Below are positions 23,400 to 35,071 of a stretch of DNA of 64,000 bases, one piece after another. Each line of letters begins with the position of its first letter. Position 1 is the stretch's first letter. This stretch comes from Amphiduros pacificus. Taxonomy: Eukaryota; Annelida; Polychaeta; Phyllodocida; Hesionidae. Under the pieces are notes generated by a model. The model did not search any database, had not been told where the DNA came from, and saw only the letters and a program-made list of their open reading frames with translations. The position numbers were made by a program, and so were the translations under genes. The DNA lies in the NCBI GenBank assembly GCA_949316495.1, contig OX439010.1, positions 25,487,766 through 25,551,765 of the forward strand. Reading direction: 5' to 3'.

Positions 23400-23985
23400 A
23401 TGTAGAAGGGTTAGGATATGTTGATAAGGAGGTCTGTAAAATAGGGCTTGTATAAGGGGGCCTGTATAAGAGGGCCTGTAAAAGGGTTTTGTATAAGGGG
23501 GCCCGTAAAATAGGGCTTGTATAAGGGGGCCTGTATAAGGGGGCATGTAAAAGGGTTTTGTATAAGGAGGCCTGTAAAATAGGGCTTGTATAAGGGGGCC
23601 TGTATAAGGGGGCCTGTAAAAGGGTTTTGTATAAGGGGGCCTGTATAATAGGGCTTGTATAAGGGGGTCTGTATAAGGAGGCTTGTATAAGGGGGCTTGT
23701 ATAAGGGGGCCTGAATAAGAGGTTTGTACAAGGGGGCCTGTATAGGGGGCTTGTATAAGGGGGTATGTACAATAGGGCTTGTATAAGGGGGCCTGTATAA
23801 GGGGTTTTTATAAAGGGGCCTGTACAATAGGGCTTGTATAAGGGGGGCTTGTTTAAGGGGGCCTGTATTAGGGGGCCTGTATAAGGGGCCTGTATAAAGG
23901 TATAAGGGGCCTGTATAAAGGGTTTGTACAAGAGGGCTTGTAAAAGGGGGTTTGCAAATAGGGGGCCTGTATGGAATGTTTGCCA
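23400..23985. repeat. ~15-bp G-rich minisatellite
   Basis: Around 35 drifting units alternate GGGGGCCTGTATAA and GGGCTTGTATAA, with GGGTTTTGTATAA every few units. On the minus strand the repeat reads as Tyr/Pro/Thr-rich frames, which are artefacts of the period. Confidence 0.9.
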
Positions 23986-23989
23986 TATG

Positions 23990-24618
23990 TATGGATAAGG
24001 GGGTTTGTAGACTATGATCTATATATGGATGAGGGGCTTGTAGACTATGATCTATATATGGATAAGGGGGTTTGTCGAGTATGATCTCTATTTGGATAAG
24101 GGGCTTGTAGACTATGATCTATATATGGATAAGGGGGTTTGTAGTCTATGATCTATATATGGATTAGGGATTTGTAGACTATGATCTATATATATGGATA
24201 AGGGGATTTATAGACTATGATCTATATATGGATAAGGGGATTTGTAGACTATGATCTATATATGGATAAGGGGATTTGTAGACTATGATCTATATATGGA
24301 TAAGGGGCTTGTAGACTATGATCTATATATGGATAAGGGGCTTGTAGACTATGATCTATATATGGATAAGGGGCTTGTAGACTATGATCTATATATGGAT
24401 AAGGGGGTTTGTAGTCTATGATCTATATATGGATTAGGGATTTGTAGACTATGATCTATATATATATGGATAAGGGGATTTGTAGACTATGATCTATATA
24501 TGGATAAGGGGGTTTGTAGTCTATGATCTATATATGGATTAGGGATTTGTAGACTATGATCTATATATATATGGATAAGGGGATTTGTAGACTATGATCT
24601 ATATATGGATAAGGGACT
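23990..24618. repeat. ~34-bp minisatellite
   Basis: About 18 units of GTAGACTATGATCTATATAT plus GGATAAGGGGATTT abut the previous array. Length variants arise from extra TA pairs. It stops abruptly at GGATAAGGGACTATGTG. Confidence 0.95.
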
Positions 24619-24882
24619 ATGTGTTACGGGCTTTATGGACTGTACGACTGTACAGGAATTCGTAAACATGGACAGAAGGAGACTGAATTGCCCGAAGAAA
24701 AGAAATCCTTTCCAAGCCACACCAAATGGTCAAAGCTTTGGCCACAGTATGCAAAGACAGAGATGACGAACCACAAAGATTCTGCCTTGGAACACGATCC
24801 TTCCATTTCTATTGCCCAAAGATGCATCACATTTGTCAGAGAGTTAACGATCGAAAATGACAAGCTTACTGAAACCATCTAA
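24619..24882 (+). CDS. Small ORF between two minisatellites, unrecognised
   Basis: An 87-residue frame sits in the only non-repetitive stretch of the 21.7-27.3 kb block. After a Cys/Tyr-rich start that overlaps the end of the array, the composition is protein-like: KWSKLWPQYAKTEM, then an acidic C terminus (RELTIENDKLTETI) just before the stop. It is mildly amphipathic and could be the end of a coiled coil. No family is recognised. It could be a terminal exon or a remnant. Confidence 0.25.
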   Translation: MCYGLYGLYDCTGIRKHGQKETELPEEKKSFPSHTKWSKLWPQYAKTEMTNHKDSALEHDPSISIAQRCITFVRELTIENDKLTETI

Positions 24883-25039
24883 GGGACGGACCATTATGCA
24901 TTGGTTGGGGGGGGGAGTGGTGGGAAAAACAGTGAAACCATTTGCAGGGGGAAACTATTATGAAAGCTAAAACTGAAAGAAATAGAAAACTTGTTATATT
25001 TTACTCTCATGTGGAATATCCACAAAAAGGAAGACTACA

Positions 25040-27345
25040 CGTCATTCTGTTGGGAGGACACGTCATCATGGAGGAGGACACGTCATCATGGAGGAGGACA
25101 CGTCATCCTGGAGGGGGTCACGTCATCATAGAATGGGGCACGTCATCCTGGAGTGGGACACGTCATGCTGGAGTGGGGCACGTCATCCTGGCGTGGGACA
25201 CGTCATCCTGGAGGGGGACACGTCATCCTGGAAGGGAACACGTCATCCTGGAGGGGGACACGTCATACTGGAGGGGGACACGTCATACTGGAGGGGGACA
25301 CGTCATCCAGGATTGGGACAAATCACCCTGGAGTGGGGCACGTCATCCTGGAGGAGGACACGTCATCCTGGAGGGGGGCACGTCATCCTGGAGTGGGGCA
25401 CGTCATCCTGGAGGAGGACACGTCATCCTGGAGGGGGGCACGTCATCCTGGAGGGGGGCACGTCATCCTGGAGTGGGGCACGTCATCCTGGAATGAGGCA
25501 CGTCATCCTGGAGTGGGGCACGTCATCCTGGAGGGGAACACGTCATCCTGGAGGGGGCACGTCATCCTGGAGGAGGACACGTCATCCTGGAGGGGGACAC
25601 GTCATCATGGAGTGGGGCACGTCATCCTGGGGAAACACGTCATCCTGGAGGGGGACACGTCATCCTGGAGGAGGACACGTCATCCTGGAATGGGACACGT
25701 CATCTTGGAGGAGGACACGTCATCCTGGAGTGGGGCACGTCATCCTGGGGAAACACGTCATCCTGGAGTGGGACACGTCATCCTGGAGTGGGGCACGTCA
25801 TCCTGGAGTGGGGCACGTCATCCTGGAGTGGGGCACGTCATCCTGGGGAAACACGTCATCATGGAGTGGGACACGTCATCCTGGAGTGGGGCACGTCATC
25901 CTGGAGTGGGACACGTCATCCTGGAGGGGGACACGTCATCCTGGAGGGGGACACGTCATCCTGGAGGGGGACACGCCATCCAGGAGTGGGGCACGTCATC
26001 CTGGAGGGGAACACGTCATCCTGGAGGGGGACACGTCATCCTGGAGGGGAACACGTCATCCTGGAGGGGGACACGTCATCCTGGAGGAGGACACGTCATC
26101 TCGGAGGAGGACACGTCATCCTGGAGAGGGGCACGTCATCCTGGAGGGGAACACGTCATCCTGGAGGAGGACACGTCATCCTGGAGTGGGACACGTCATC
26201 TTGGAGGAGGACACGTCATCCTGGAGTGGGGCACGTCATCCTGGGGAAACACGTCATCCTGGAGTGGGACACGTCATCCTGGAGTGGGGCACGTCATCCT
26301 GGAGTGGGGCACGTCATCCTGGAGTGGGGCACGTCATCCTGGAGTGGGGCACGCTATCCTGGGGAAACACGTCATCCTGGAGTGGGACACGTCATCCTGG
26401 AGTGGGGCACGTCATCCTGGAGGGGGACACGTCATCCTGGAGGGGGACACGTCATCCTGGAGGGGGGCACGCCATCCAGGAGTGGGGCACGTCATCCTGG
26501 AGGGGAACACGTCATCCTGGAGGGGTACACGTCATCCTGGAGGGGGCACGTCATCCTGGAGGGCGGCACGTCATCCTGGAGGGGGGCACGTCATCCTGGA
26601 GGGGGGCACGTCATCCTGGAGGGGGACACGTCATCCTGGAGGGGGACACGTCATCATGGAGTGGGGCACGTCATCCTGGCGTGGGACACGTCATCATGGA
26701 GGGGAACACGTCATCCTGGAGGGGGACACGTCATCCTGGAGTGGGGCACGTTATCCTGGAGTGGGGCACGTCATCCTGGAGTGGGACACGTCATCCTGGA
26801 GGGGAACACGTCATCCTGGAGGGGGACACGTCATCCTGGAGGAGGACACGTCATCTTGGAGGAGGACACGTCATCCTGGAGAGGGGCACGTCATCCTGGA
26901 GAGGGGCACGTCATCCTGGAGTGGGACACGTCATCCTAGGGGAACACGTCATCCTGGAGTGGGGCATGTCATCCTGGAGTGGGACACGTCATCCTGGAGG
27001 GGGGCACGTCATCCTGGAGAGGGGCACGTCATCCTGGAGGGGGACACGTCATCCTGGAGGGGGCACGTCATCATGGAGTGGGGCACGTCATCATGGAGTG
27101 GGACACGTCATCCTGGAGTGGGACAAGTCACCCTGGAGTGGGGCACGTCATCATGGAGGGTACACGTCATCATGGAGTGGGGCACGTCATCATGGAGGGG
27201 GACAAGTCACCCTGGAGTGGGACACGTCATCATGGAGGGTACACGTCATCATGGAGTGGGACACGTCATCCTGAAGGAGGACACGTCATCCTGGAGGGGG
27301 GCACGTCATCCTGGGGGAACACGTCATTCTGGGGGGCTTAATCTT
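25040..27345. repeat. 20-bp minisatellite, about 115 units
   Basis: The unit is GGACACGTCATCCTGGAGGG, with A/G/C variants at four positions. Three units make 60 bp, hence repeated 20-residue patterns in all three plus frames (up to 738 residues), which are not genes. Some units have one base fewer, shifting the frame. Every unit carries CACGTCAT; the reverse strand reads ATGACGTG, a CRE/UPRE-like bZIP core. It begins and ends sharply. Confidence 0.95.
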
Positions 27346-28388
27346 TTGTACAATACCCAACAGCAATAATACACTAATAGAATAAGTTACACAAATTTCA
27401 AATAGAAATTCAACTGAATATGAACGAAATAATTTTCATATTAGTTCATATTTTATCATGAAATATGAAAGGTTCGCCTCCATCTTTCAAGGGGGTTTTA
27501 ACAAAATATTCTTCTTGTTAATTTTATGAATATCAGTTACAATATTTGTTTGCGTTTTTCTTATATTATTATATGATCGAATCTAAAATTTGGACAAATA
27601 CACATTTATGAATAAAAGAAAGATGAATAATAAGATTTTTTAAAATCCTAAATTTGCGGTAAGACTGACAGACATTTGTATATTCTGAGTGCTTGCATTA
27701 AAATAAATGCTAAAACGATCAATTATTTGACTGTTTCTGGTGCGGTCAAATATGTTAATCGGTGCAGCCTCGGGGTTTGAGGGACACAGCTGCATAATTC
27801 ATTATCAGAATATTTAGGGTTTCGTTGGCATACAGACACGGAACAAGAGTTTTAGTAAACCCCAGGTTATATCCATTGCCCAACATTGTCTCATTTGTTC
27901 ATAATCGGAGGCGGAAATACTGGACCCAACATAAATAAATAAATGTACTTGTTAAGTCATTATGAGTTCTTTATTAAGACAATTTGACCAGGTATAATAT
28001 CTCATGATATATGTCACAGGATTCCCGGCACTTTAATTTAAATTAATCCACATGATGTGCATGTAGAATCCAAACATCGCAACGTGTCATACACCAAACT
28101 GAAAATGAAACCTGGAGATAATCGTGAATGTTATAGATAGTATACCATCGTGTTTGTAGTGTGTGTTCTGTGAGTTAGGAGCAGGATACACTGTCTACTG
28201 CAGACGGGACACCTCCCCGCCACCATCTGCTTTCAATACTTGCACCCCTCCCGGACCCCATCCCTCCCCAGGGCACTCACACTGATTGATGCTCTGCATG
28301 TACAACATGCTAGCATGGCGCAGCATGTAAGCTCCAGCGCGTGGAGAGGCGGGTTAAGGTCACAAAGAGGGGTGTTTTTTATGGCTGA
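27346..28388. other. Gene-free AT-rich spacer
   Basis: No exon structure is seen. The last 200 bp (28200-28380) are more GC-rich and pyrimidine-rich on the plus strand and lead into a poly-G run. Confidence 0.5.
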
Positions 28389-28535
28389 GGGGGGGGGGGG
28401 GGGGGGGGGGGGGGCTGGGTTCAAATGGAGAATGGCACCGTTATTGTCTGCCTTGATAATATATATATTAACCCCCTCAATAGGGAACTGCCTTGGTAAG
28501 ATATATAGTATCCCCCAGACCCCCCCCCCCCCCCC
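28389..28535. repeat. Poly-G and poly-C runs
   Basis: G26 at 28389-28414 and C16 at 28520-28535 face each other over 105 bp and could pair as a G/C hairpin. Other runs in the window: C29 at 13295, C21 at 16424, G20 at 36102, G13 at 42759, C18 at 56569 and G25 at 62631. Confidence 0.85.
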
Positions 28536-28679
28536 GTGATTAAACTAATAATACTTAAATGGGAGACTCGCTGCAACCAAAGAGAAATAATAATATGAAA
28601 TTTATTCCACTACCCTGTAAAGTATCTGTTTAGGTCAAATAAACATTAAACAGTTTTGAGTTCTGTCATGACGCATAAT

Positions 28680-29038
28680 GTGCCTATATTTGTACCCCCA
28701 TTCTCTTGTTAGACCTGCCATGATCCATTATGGGTACCCTCCTGGATCTCCCAAAGTACACTTGTGCCCTCTTCCCATTCATTGACATGCTGTGATGCCT
28801 TTTGTGCCCCCTCCTGGACCTGCTGAAATACACTTTGGCATCCCCCAGCCATGATATATTATGTGTTTCCCTTCTTCCCCTGGACCTGCCAGGATACTAT
28901 AGCTGCAACCCATGCTGGACCAACTGAATCATACATATACACCCCTTCTTACCATTCCTGGACCTGCTATAGTGGATTATGAGAACCCTTCCTGGACCTG
29001 CCAAGATGCGTTATATGTACCCTCTCCTGTATGGCATG
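28680..29038 (+). repeat. Degenerate copy of the 35-bp minisatellite family
   Basis: Eight or nine decayed units contain CCTGGACCTGCCAAGATG, GGTACCCTC and GGATTATGAGAACCC. They match the array at 63346-64000, including its special unit CTGCTATxGTGGATxATGAGA. The last unit (28995-29030) is nearly identical to the distal array. Confidence 0.8.
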
Positions 29039-29623
29039 TAAAGTGTCTCAATATTTGGTATTTTTTATTTTCATTTTATTTAGTTTCTCATTGTGGAAAA
29101 GGGGGAATGTGGGTTAGTGAGTGGTTATATTTTCAATAACCCAACACTTATCATCAAAAATATGCAATTATTGTTTGAAAAAACCTTCTTAATTGACTAT
29201 AATCCAGTGATTTGCAAATACTTCAGAAAACTATATTGAATGATATATTCCTGGTTTGAATATACCAATTCACTATCAAAAACTGATGTTTGGTTTCCAA
29301 ATATAATGTTGGAGTCAAGTCAAATTCCATTCGGTATATGAATCATGGGTACTATTTGAAAATTGAATTGTGGGTAGGATTCCACAAATTGTCAGGACCA
29401 ATCAGATCAAGCCTAACATATGTATCATCAGAAAGAGATAGAGACTCCTCCCACTTTCTCAACCATGAGAAGTGGACTCCTCCCACACAGTGGCCATTCA
29501 TCACCTCACACACTTCTCAGTGTCGGGCACACATCACTGATGATACTGTGTGCGGGTGTGCACCTCAACATGGCATCTTTGTTTTGGTCACCTCAACGTG
29601 GCATCTTTGTTTTGGTCAATTTT

Positions 29624-29885
29624 CTCTCGCGTTTGTTTTGCCTTTAGGGCTAGATGTTCGAGGTTTTGACTGATTAAGCTGCAAGTCTATGGAGCATACC
29701 CCAATTATCGGTCCATGGTGGCCATGTTTTGGCTCAATAATTCTGCTTACACCGTCAAATGTCGCTTTTGTTTGAGAACTGATTTGTGAGTGCGTGGTAG
29801 AGTAAGAAGATTTTCGTTGGATTTTGCCTTGGGATTTGGCAAACTTTCGCGAGCTTGAATTTTTAAAATCAACACTTGTTTCTAA
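29624..29885 (+). repeat. Dispersed repeat, copy B
   Basis: This is homologous to 16704-17015 in the same orientation, without the 50-bp insert of that copy. Just upstream, CATCTTTGTTTTGGTCA is directly repeated (29573 and 29600). Confidence 0.7.
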
Positions 29886-29994
29886 ACATTGTCAGCAGAA
29901 ATTGTTATTTATGTGATTATTTTGTTTTTAAATCTGATAATATTTAATTAGGTCATTAGATAAATCAAAGAAATATTGTCCACACAGCAGGCCT

Positions 29995-30422
29995 TGTGAG
30001 ATTTTCAAACAGGTCAATGGCATTTGTGTCACCAGCAATATGGATATTTTAGTTACCAAGTAACTCACCAGAGGCCACTCAAGTTGTATTATCTGCCTCT
30101 CAACATTTGGGTTCATAACAACTATTTAACTGATCTAATCAATCTAATGAAGCATTATGCAAATGGTTAGTTTGATTTCTAATGTTGAATAAAACATGAA
30201 TAAAATTATTTCTGTAATTGTGAGATTTTCAAACAGGTCAATGGCATTTGTGTCACCAGCAATATGGATATTTTAGTTACCAAGTAACTCACCAGAGGCC
30301 ACTCAAGTTGTATTATCTGCCTCTCAACATTTGGGTTCATAACAACTATTTAACTGATCTAATCAATCTAATGAAGCATTATGCAAATGGTTAGTTTGAT
30401 TTCTAATGTTGAATAAAACATG
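29995..30422. repeat. Recent 224-bp tandem duplication
   Basis: Two units begin at 29995 and 30219 with TGTGAGATTTTCAAACAGG. The second is about 204 bp long and almost identical to the first. No coding signal; the small minus-strand frame in the first unit is not conserved in a way that suggests a gene. Confidence 0.9.
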
Positions 30423-30535
30423 CATACAAAATTTTCTGTATCGCAGAGATATTATTTTTGCTTAAGTACAATAATCAAGATATAACTTTTGAGGCTCAAA
30501 ATATGTGCAGTTATATATGTATAAATATATATCAT

Positions 30536-30647
30536 ACATATGTATACATATATATATACATATATATATACATATATATATACATATATATATACATATA
30601 TATATATGTGTATATATATATATATACACATATATATATATATATTT
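30536..30647. repeat. TA/TACA microsatellite
   Basis: TATATACA repeats pass into pure TA with one TGTGTA interruption. The tract is largely self-complementary and could form a cruciform. Confidence 0.95.
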
Positions 30648-30649
30648 AC

Positions 30650-33600
30650 TTTCATTTATTTTTACACTCGACCAAACAATGTTTAAATCTTTATATTCTA
30701 ATTGATGGTTGAATTATGACTGAATAAAACATGTTGCATATGCTCCACCCTAAATAATTATTATTATTATAGGATCGAGAGGCGAAAGATTTGTACTACA
30801 TGGACAAAATATTTACAATTTTAGGAGACCATACCCAGTACCACCTTTATAGACTATTTTGAATGTTGGCTGGATTACTTCAGCAGCCAGGTGGCTAAAT
30901 GTGACTTTTCAAAAGAAAATAGCTAATTCAGAACAGATTTATTTTCCTGCATGGAACTATTTTCCTGGTGTAGTATTCACGGGGATGATGTCTGAGGCAT
31001 CAGAATCAGGAGGCAATTAAGATGCATGTACATTAAAAAGCAATTAAGCATCTTTTATGATGGAGGTGGGCAACAAACACAGTTTCTATTTATATATTTT
31101 ATTCCATTGACATATCCTGGGCTCTAAAGGTTCTTACCGGTACATATCTTTCCCCCTGAATCATCTTTGAAAAGATACATTCTAAATTACTGTTGAACAT
31201 ATAAAATGGGCATGTACATATGTGTGGTTGTGGCACTGTCCAAAAGCCAACCAATTGCAGAGCCGTATGGGCTAATTAGGGGTCGCCTCATTGAAAACAA
31301 ACAAAGCCGCACAAACAAAATACAAACAAACAAGATGGAAACCCACAACTGCGCTATGGTAATAGCATGCTAATATGCAAAGAAAGTTTTCTGCATTTGA
31401 TGACATTTGAGGCAGAGGTAGTAAGTGACTCTACCTTGATATGCAGAGTACATGTTCTGAAGCAATTACCACATTCATGGAATGCTTGTCATTTATCAAT
31501 ATATTTGAAAACTAATTTGAATATAATAAAAGTGAGGCTGGAACCAGAAGCAGATATAAAACCCTACTTTTGATTTACTTATTTATTGAGCTGTACTCAG
31601 CATACTGTCATGAACTTGTGTACTTTGCAATGTCATCACATATGATATTCCTTTTATTTCCATAAAATCAAAGCATAATGGACAGGAAATGTTCTGGAGC
31701 AGGCTAGATGAAGGAGCTGCCTATCAACCATAATGATATTTTTATGATACCCCTTTGAAAATGACTTCTTTATACACATATAACATTTTTCCCAGGCCCC
31801 AACGCCTTGATGATTTACATTGCCATACAAACACATTAAACACTTGATGGAATAGGCTTACTCTGTATGACTCAAGTTTTGTCAATTAACCATGGGATTC
31901 AACTCAAATTGTACCATTATGAAGGACTTTTATTTGTAAAAATATCATGATCATAACATGAAATTTGTTTGAGATTTAATACATTTTGTTTGTAAATTTT
32001 AATATTTCATCTATTTCAATAAAAAAATCTTTTGTAAACGTGATTTGAAGTTCCCTGCCCCTCATCTCCCCAATTTGTACCCAATCTCCAATTTTCCTAT
32101 CATTATTTCATAAATAGTCCCATAACATCTGAGAGAAGAGGTAATTACCTCTGTAGGTATATGCAAATTGCACCCCATGTTGAAGATAAACTCATCATGA
32201 CACCCTCCTTGTTTTCGTACAGCAGCATATCATAATTCCCTTTTCCCTTCCATATTCTTGCAGATGACAGCTTTTACACCTCTCTTCATTCATTCAAGAA
32301 AACAAAATGCTGGAAAAATTTATATTTTTGGGGGGATAAATTTTAAATGAGATATCTTATCTCTGAGAGCAATGCTCTTAGCTTATCTCAATATACATGT
32401 ACTTCAGAGATCCCAAATTAGTCCTAAAATATTTCTGTGATATTTCAGTGACAGTGTTTAAATATTTGGCATCCACATTTCTATTGCAAGCAGATCTCTG
32501 TCAAGAGCTGAATATTCAATATGTTTTCGCCATATTTTGTGACTTCTTTGTCAAAGGTCTCCTTGTCTTGCTGGCAAATTATGCAGATTTTCAATACCAC
32601 ATACCACATAACCCACAAAATATATCTCCATATCCACAAAATGTTTCCATTCTTGCATCCTATCTAAATTCCCAATTTTCTCTGATTGGTCTCTTCAACA
32701 AATGTAATTTTCAGCATTTATTTGGTCATATATATCCATACATGGTCAGCCTTGTCTCTGATTACTGGTGTTGTGACAGTGATCCTAATGTAAAGGAGAT
32801 TAGGTCATACATGGATTTTGTTTGTTTGGGGTTTTACATCACTTTCAACATTATTTCAGTCATTTCGTGATGAAACCTGTTTGTAGCAGAATTAGTGCTA
32901 TTTCTTATAGCTTTGTAATGATGATTATGGAATAAATAAAAATGTACATGAATATATTTTCCAAAACCTTGCACATATTAACAAATATCTGGTTACATGT
33001 TGTTTAATTATATTAATGTTCTTGCATTTTACTTTTTATTCCAAGAAATGATGCTACTGAATAGTTTGCCTCTCATCCAGTCATCAAAACTTTAATTAAA
33101 AAAATCAAACAAATACGATTAAAATAAATGTCTAATATAACAGAAAACAGATGTGTTCTTTGTCAGGACATTTTTACTACCAACTGGAAATTTGAGCTAA
33201 TCGTTCATTTACAAATTTGATCAAGACTTTGATAAAAAATTATGGCCTGTTAATTGAAGAAAAATGGAATAATTAAAGACGGCAAATCAGCGTAATAGTG
33301 CAAAGAAGGAAATAGTGAATTCTACAATTGTATAACTCACTTGATATGTCTTGTATAATTGACCTTGGTTAAATGTTCTTTAAAATACTTGTTACATATG
33401 CCAATTCTTGCCAAAGTATGTATCTCAACTTTTCAAATATCTGGTATAAACACTGCTAAATACTTGTTTTCTGCCCTCCTTTATGTTTATCATATGTTCT
33501 CAAACATTTTAAAATCATCTTTGATTTAGAGGAAAACGAGACAAGGATGATGTTAATTACCTGGAGAGTAAAAATGAGAAATATAGATTAAACAGACTGG

Positions 33601-33939
33601 CAATGGTTCCACACCAGTGACATGAGCTGGTCAGCCACTGGTAATAGTGACATATTTCCTAATTCCCTGGCATTCCATATTTGTGCCATTTCAACAAAGG
33701 TTGACTGAATCATGGATAGCTGCATATCCTCTGCTAACAACAATTGTGCAAAGGCATCGACACTTTGGTCTGCTTGAAATTTATGAAAATACCTTGATTG
33801 TTAAATTTTCTTGGCATACAGAATATGTGTCCTGAACATCAATATATTTATAACAGTTGATTCCTTTTTATAGGTGGATGAATTCCAAATGAATATAACC
33901 ATAAATCTGAATATTGAATACTGATAAACATGTGGACAT
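30650..33939. other. Gene-free AT-rich spacer with one 157-codon ORF
   Basis: An open frame at 32397-32870 on the plus strand reads as a Phe/Tyr/Ile-rich protein with no recognisable domain. Its composition is what AT-rich DNA gives by chance, and its end overlaps a SINE-like core. The rest shows no exon signal. Confidence 0.45.
32822..32875 (+). mobile_element. Possible Nin-DC-like SINE core remnant
   Basis: GGGGTTTTACATCACTTTCA followed by ACATTATTTCAGTCATTTCG resembles the conserved central domain (Nin-DC type) of SINEs reported from molluscs and other invertebrates. No tRNA-like head or tail was identified. The match is from memory of the family and needs a search. Confidence 0.3.
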
Positions 33940-34866
33940 GGTCAAAAAAAAGATTTCCTTTAAAATTTGTATATGGCTAGGCATTTGTTAAAAAATGACA
34001 AATCAGAAATATTTCACTTCTGACGTTCCTGTAACCATGGTAACCACAAATTCTGTACTTTGAGGCTCAAAATGACACTTTTCTAACCTTGTTTCTTGCC
34101 ATATTTGACCTGTCCTTATAGATAAATTATCAATTCCTAGATTAATTCATTGAAATTTGAAAATCATGCTAATTACAGATACCTTGCCTGTAACAATCTA
34201 ACACAGTTACCATGACAACAGGAAATTAATCCCAAGCAACTTTGCGGTCAGTTTACAAGCAAAATTAACATCCCAAAATCAAATTGATCCTTAAAATATC
34301 TTAATCATTGTTGAAAAAGACCAAAATGAATAAATTGATGTGAAAAGAAACGTGCCAGATTATAGTCAAGGTCATCTCAAGGTTATTCAAAGGTCATCAG
34401 ATTTTCATTACTGCATTTTCATCTCAAAATGACATATTTGACCTCCATGATCTCAGTGTAAAATAATATGAATGTACCAGCTTGCCTTGCAATTCCTAAT
34501 CATAATTACATTGAATGAACAAACTGTCCTTAATGATACACACAGGTCATACTCTAATGTTACACACAAAATTTCTAAGATCAAAAATGTTGCTATGCTA
34601 ATCAGGTAATGGAATTACCTTGTTTCACACAGACTGAATTCATCGATTTTCATTTTTTGGGAGAGAGAGTTATCCATCTGTAATGGTGGGTCGAAAATGG
34701 CCAAAAATAAGGATAGAAAAGTGCCACTTTGAGCCTCAGAGCCTGTTACTAAGGAATTTATGGTTACCATGATTATAAACATATACTGGGCAAAATATTT
34801 CAAATTTGATCATTTCTGATGGTCATCTAGCCATGTACTAAATTTAATGGAAATCTATTTTGACCA
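33940..34866. mobile_element. Long-TIR (foldback-type) element upstream of the HECT gene
   Basis: The two ends, about 230 bp each, are diverged inverted copies. Paired blocks include GGTCAAAA...GATTTCC with its complement at 34850-34865, ATGGTAACCACAAATTC with the complement of 34750-34770, and TTTGAGGCTCAAAATG with the complement of 34715-34735. The middle is AT-rich with several GGTCATC repeats. It ends about 200 bp before the start codon of the HECT gene. Confidence 0.65.
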
Positions 34867-35071
34867 GAGTGTGTGAAAGTCATTGCTCAGGAACAACTGA
34901 ATCAAAGAATGTAAACTACTCTCATAGCTCATGGAGTCTTCACACACAGCACACACAGCACACACAACACTTTCAAATGAGGATTTCATTTACTGCTTCC
35001 CAGTTGCAGTCATTCTGGATTCTATCCATCAAAGTGAGAGTGTCCAAGTATACTTACAAGTCTGTACCATA

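Noticed and set aside
23400-24618. CRISPR-like array
   Set aside because: Repeats are head to tail without unique spacers, in an intron-bearing animal genome.
25088-27369. Open frames of up to 738 residues in three plus-strand frames
   Set aside because: They follow from a 20-bp tandem unit without stops; frames shift where a unit loses a base, and there is no splice or start context.
32397-32870. 157-residue frame as a gene
   Set aside because: Composition is that of AT-rich DNA, no domain is seen, and its end overlaps a SINE-like core.
34931-35071. Upstream ATG as start of the HECT protein
   Set aside because: The added residues derive from a CACA-rich repeat (HTAHTAHTT) and low-complexity sequence; the ATG at 35072 starts the conserved-looking part.
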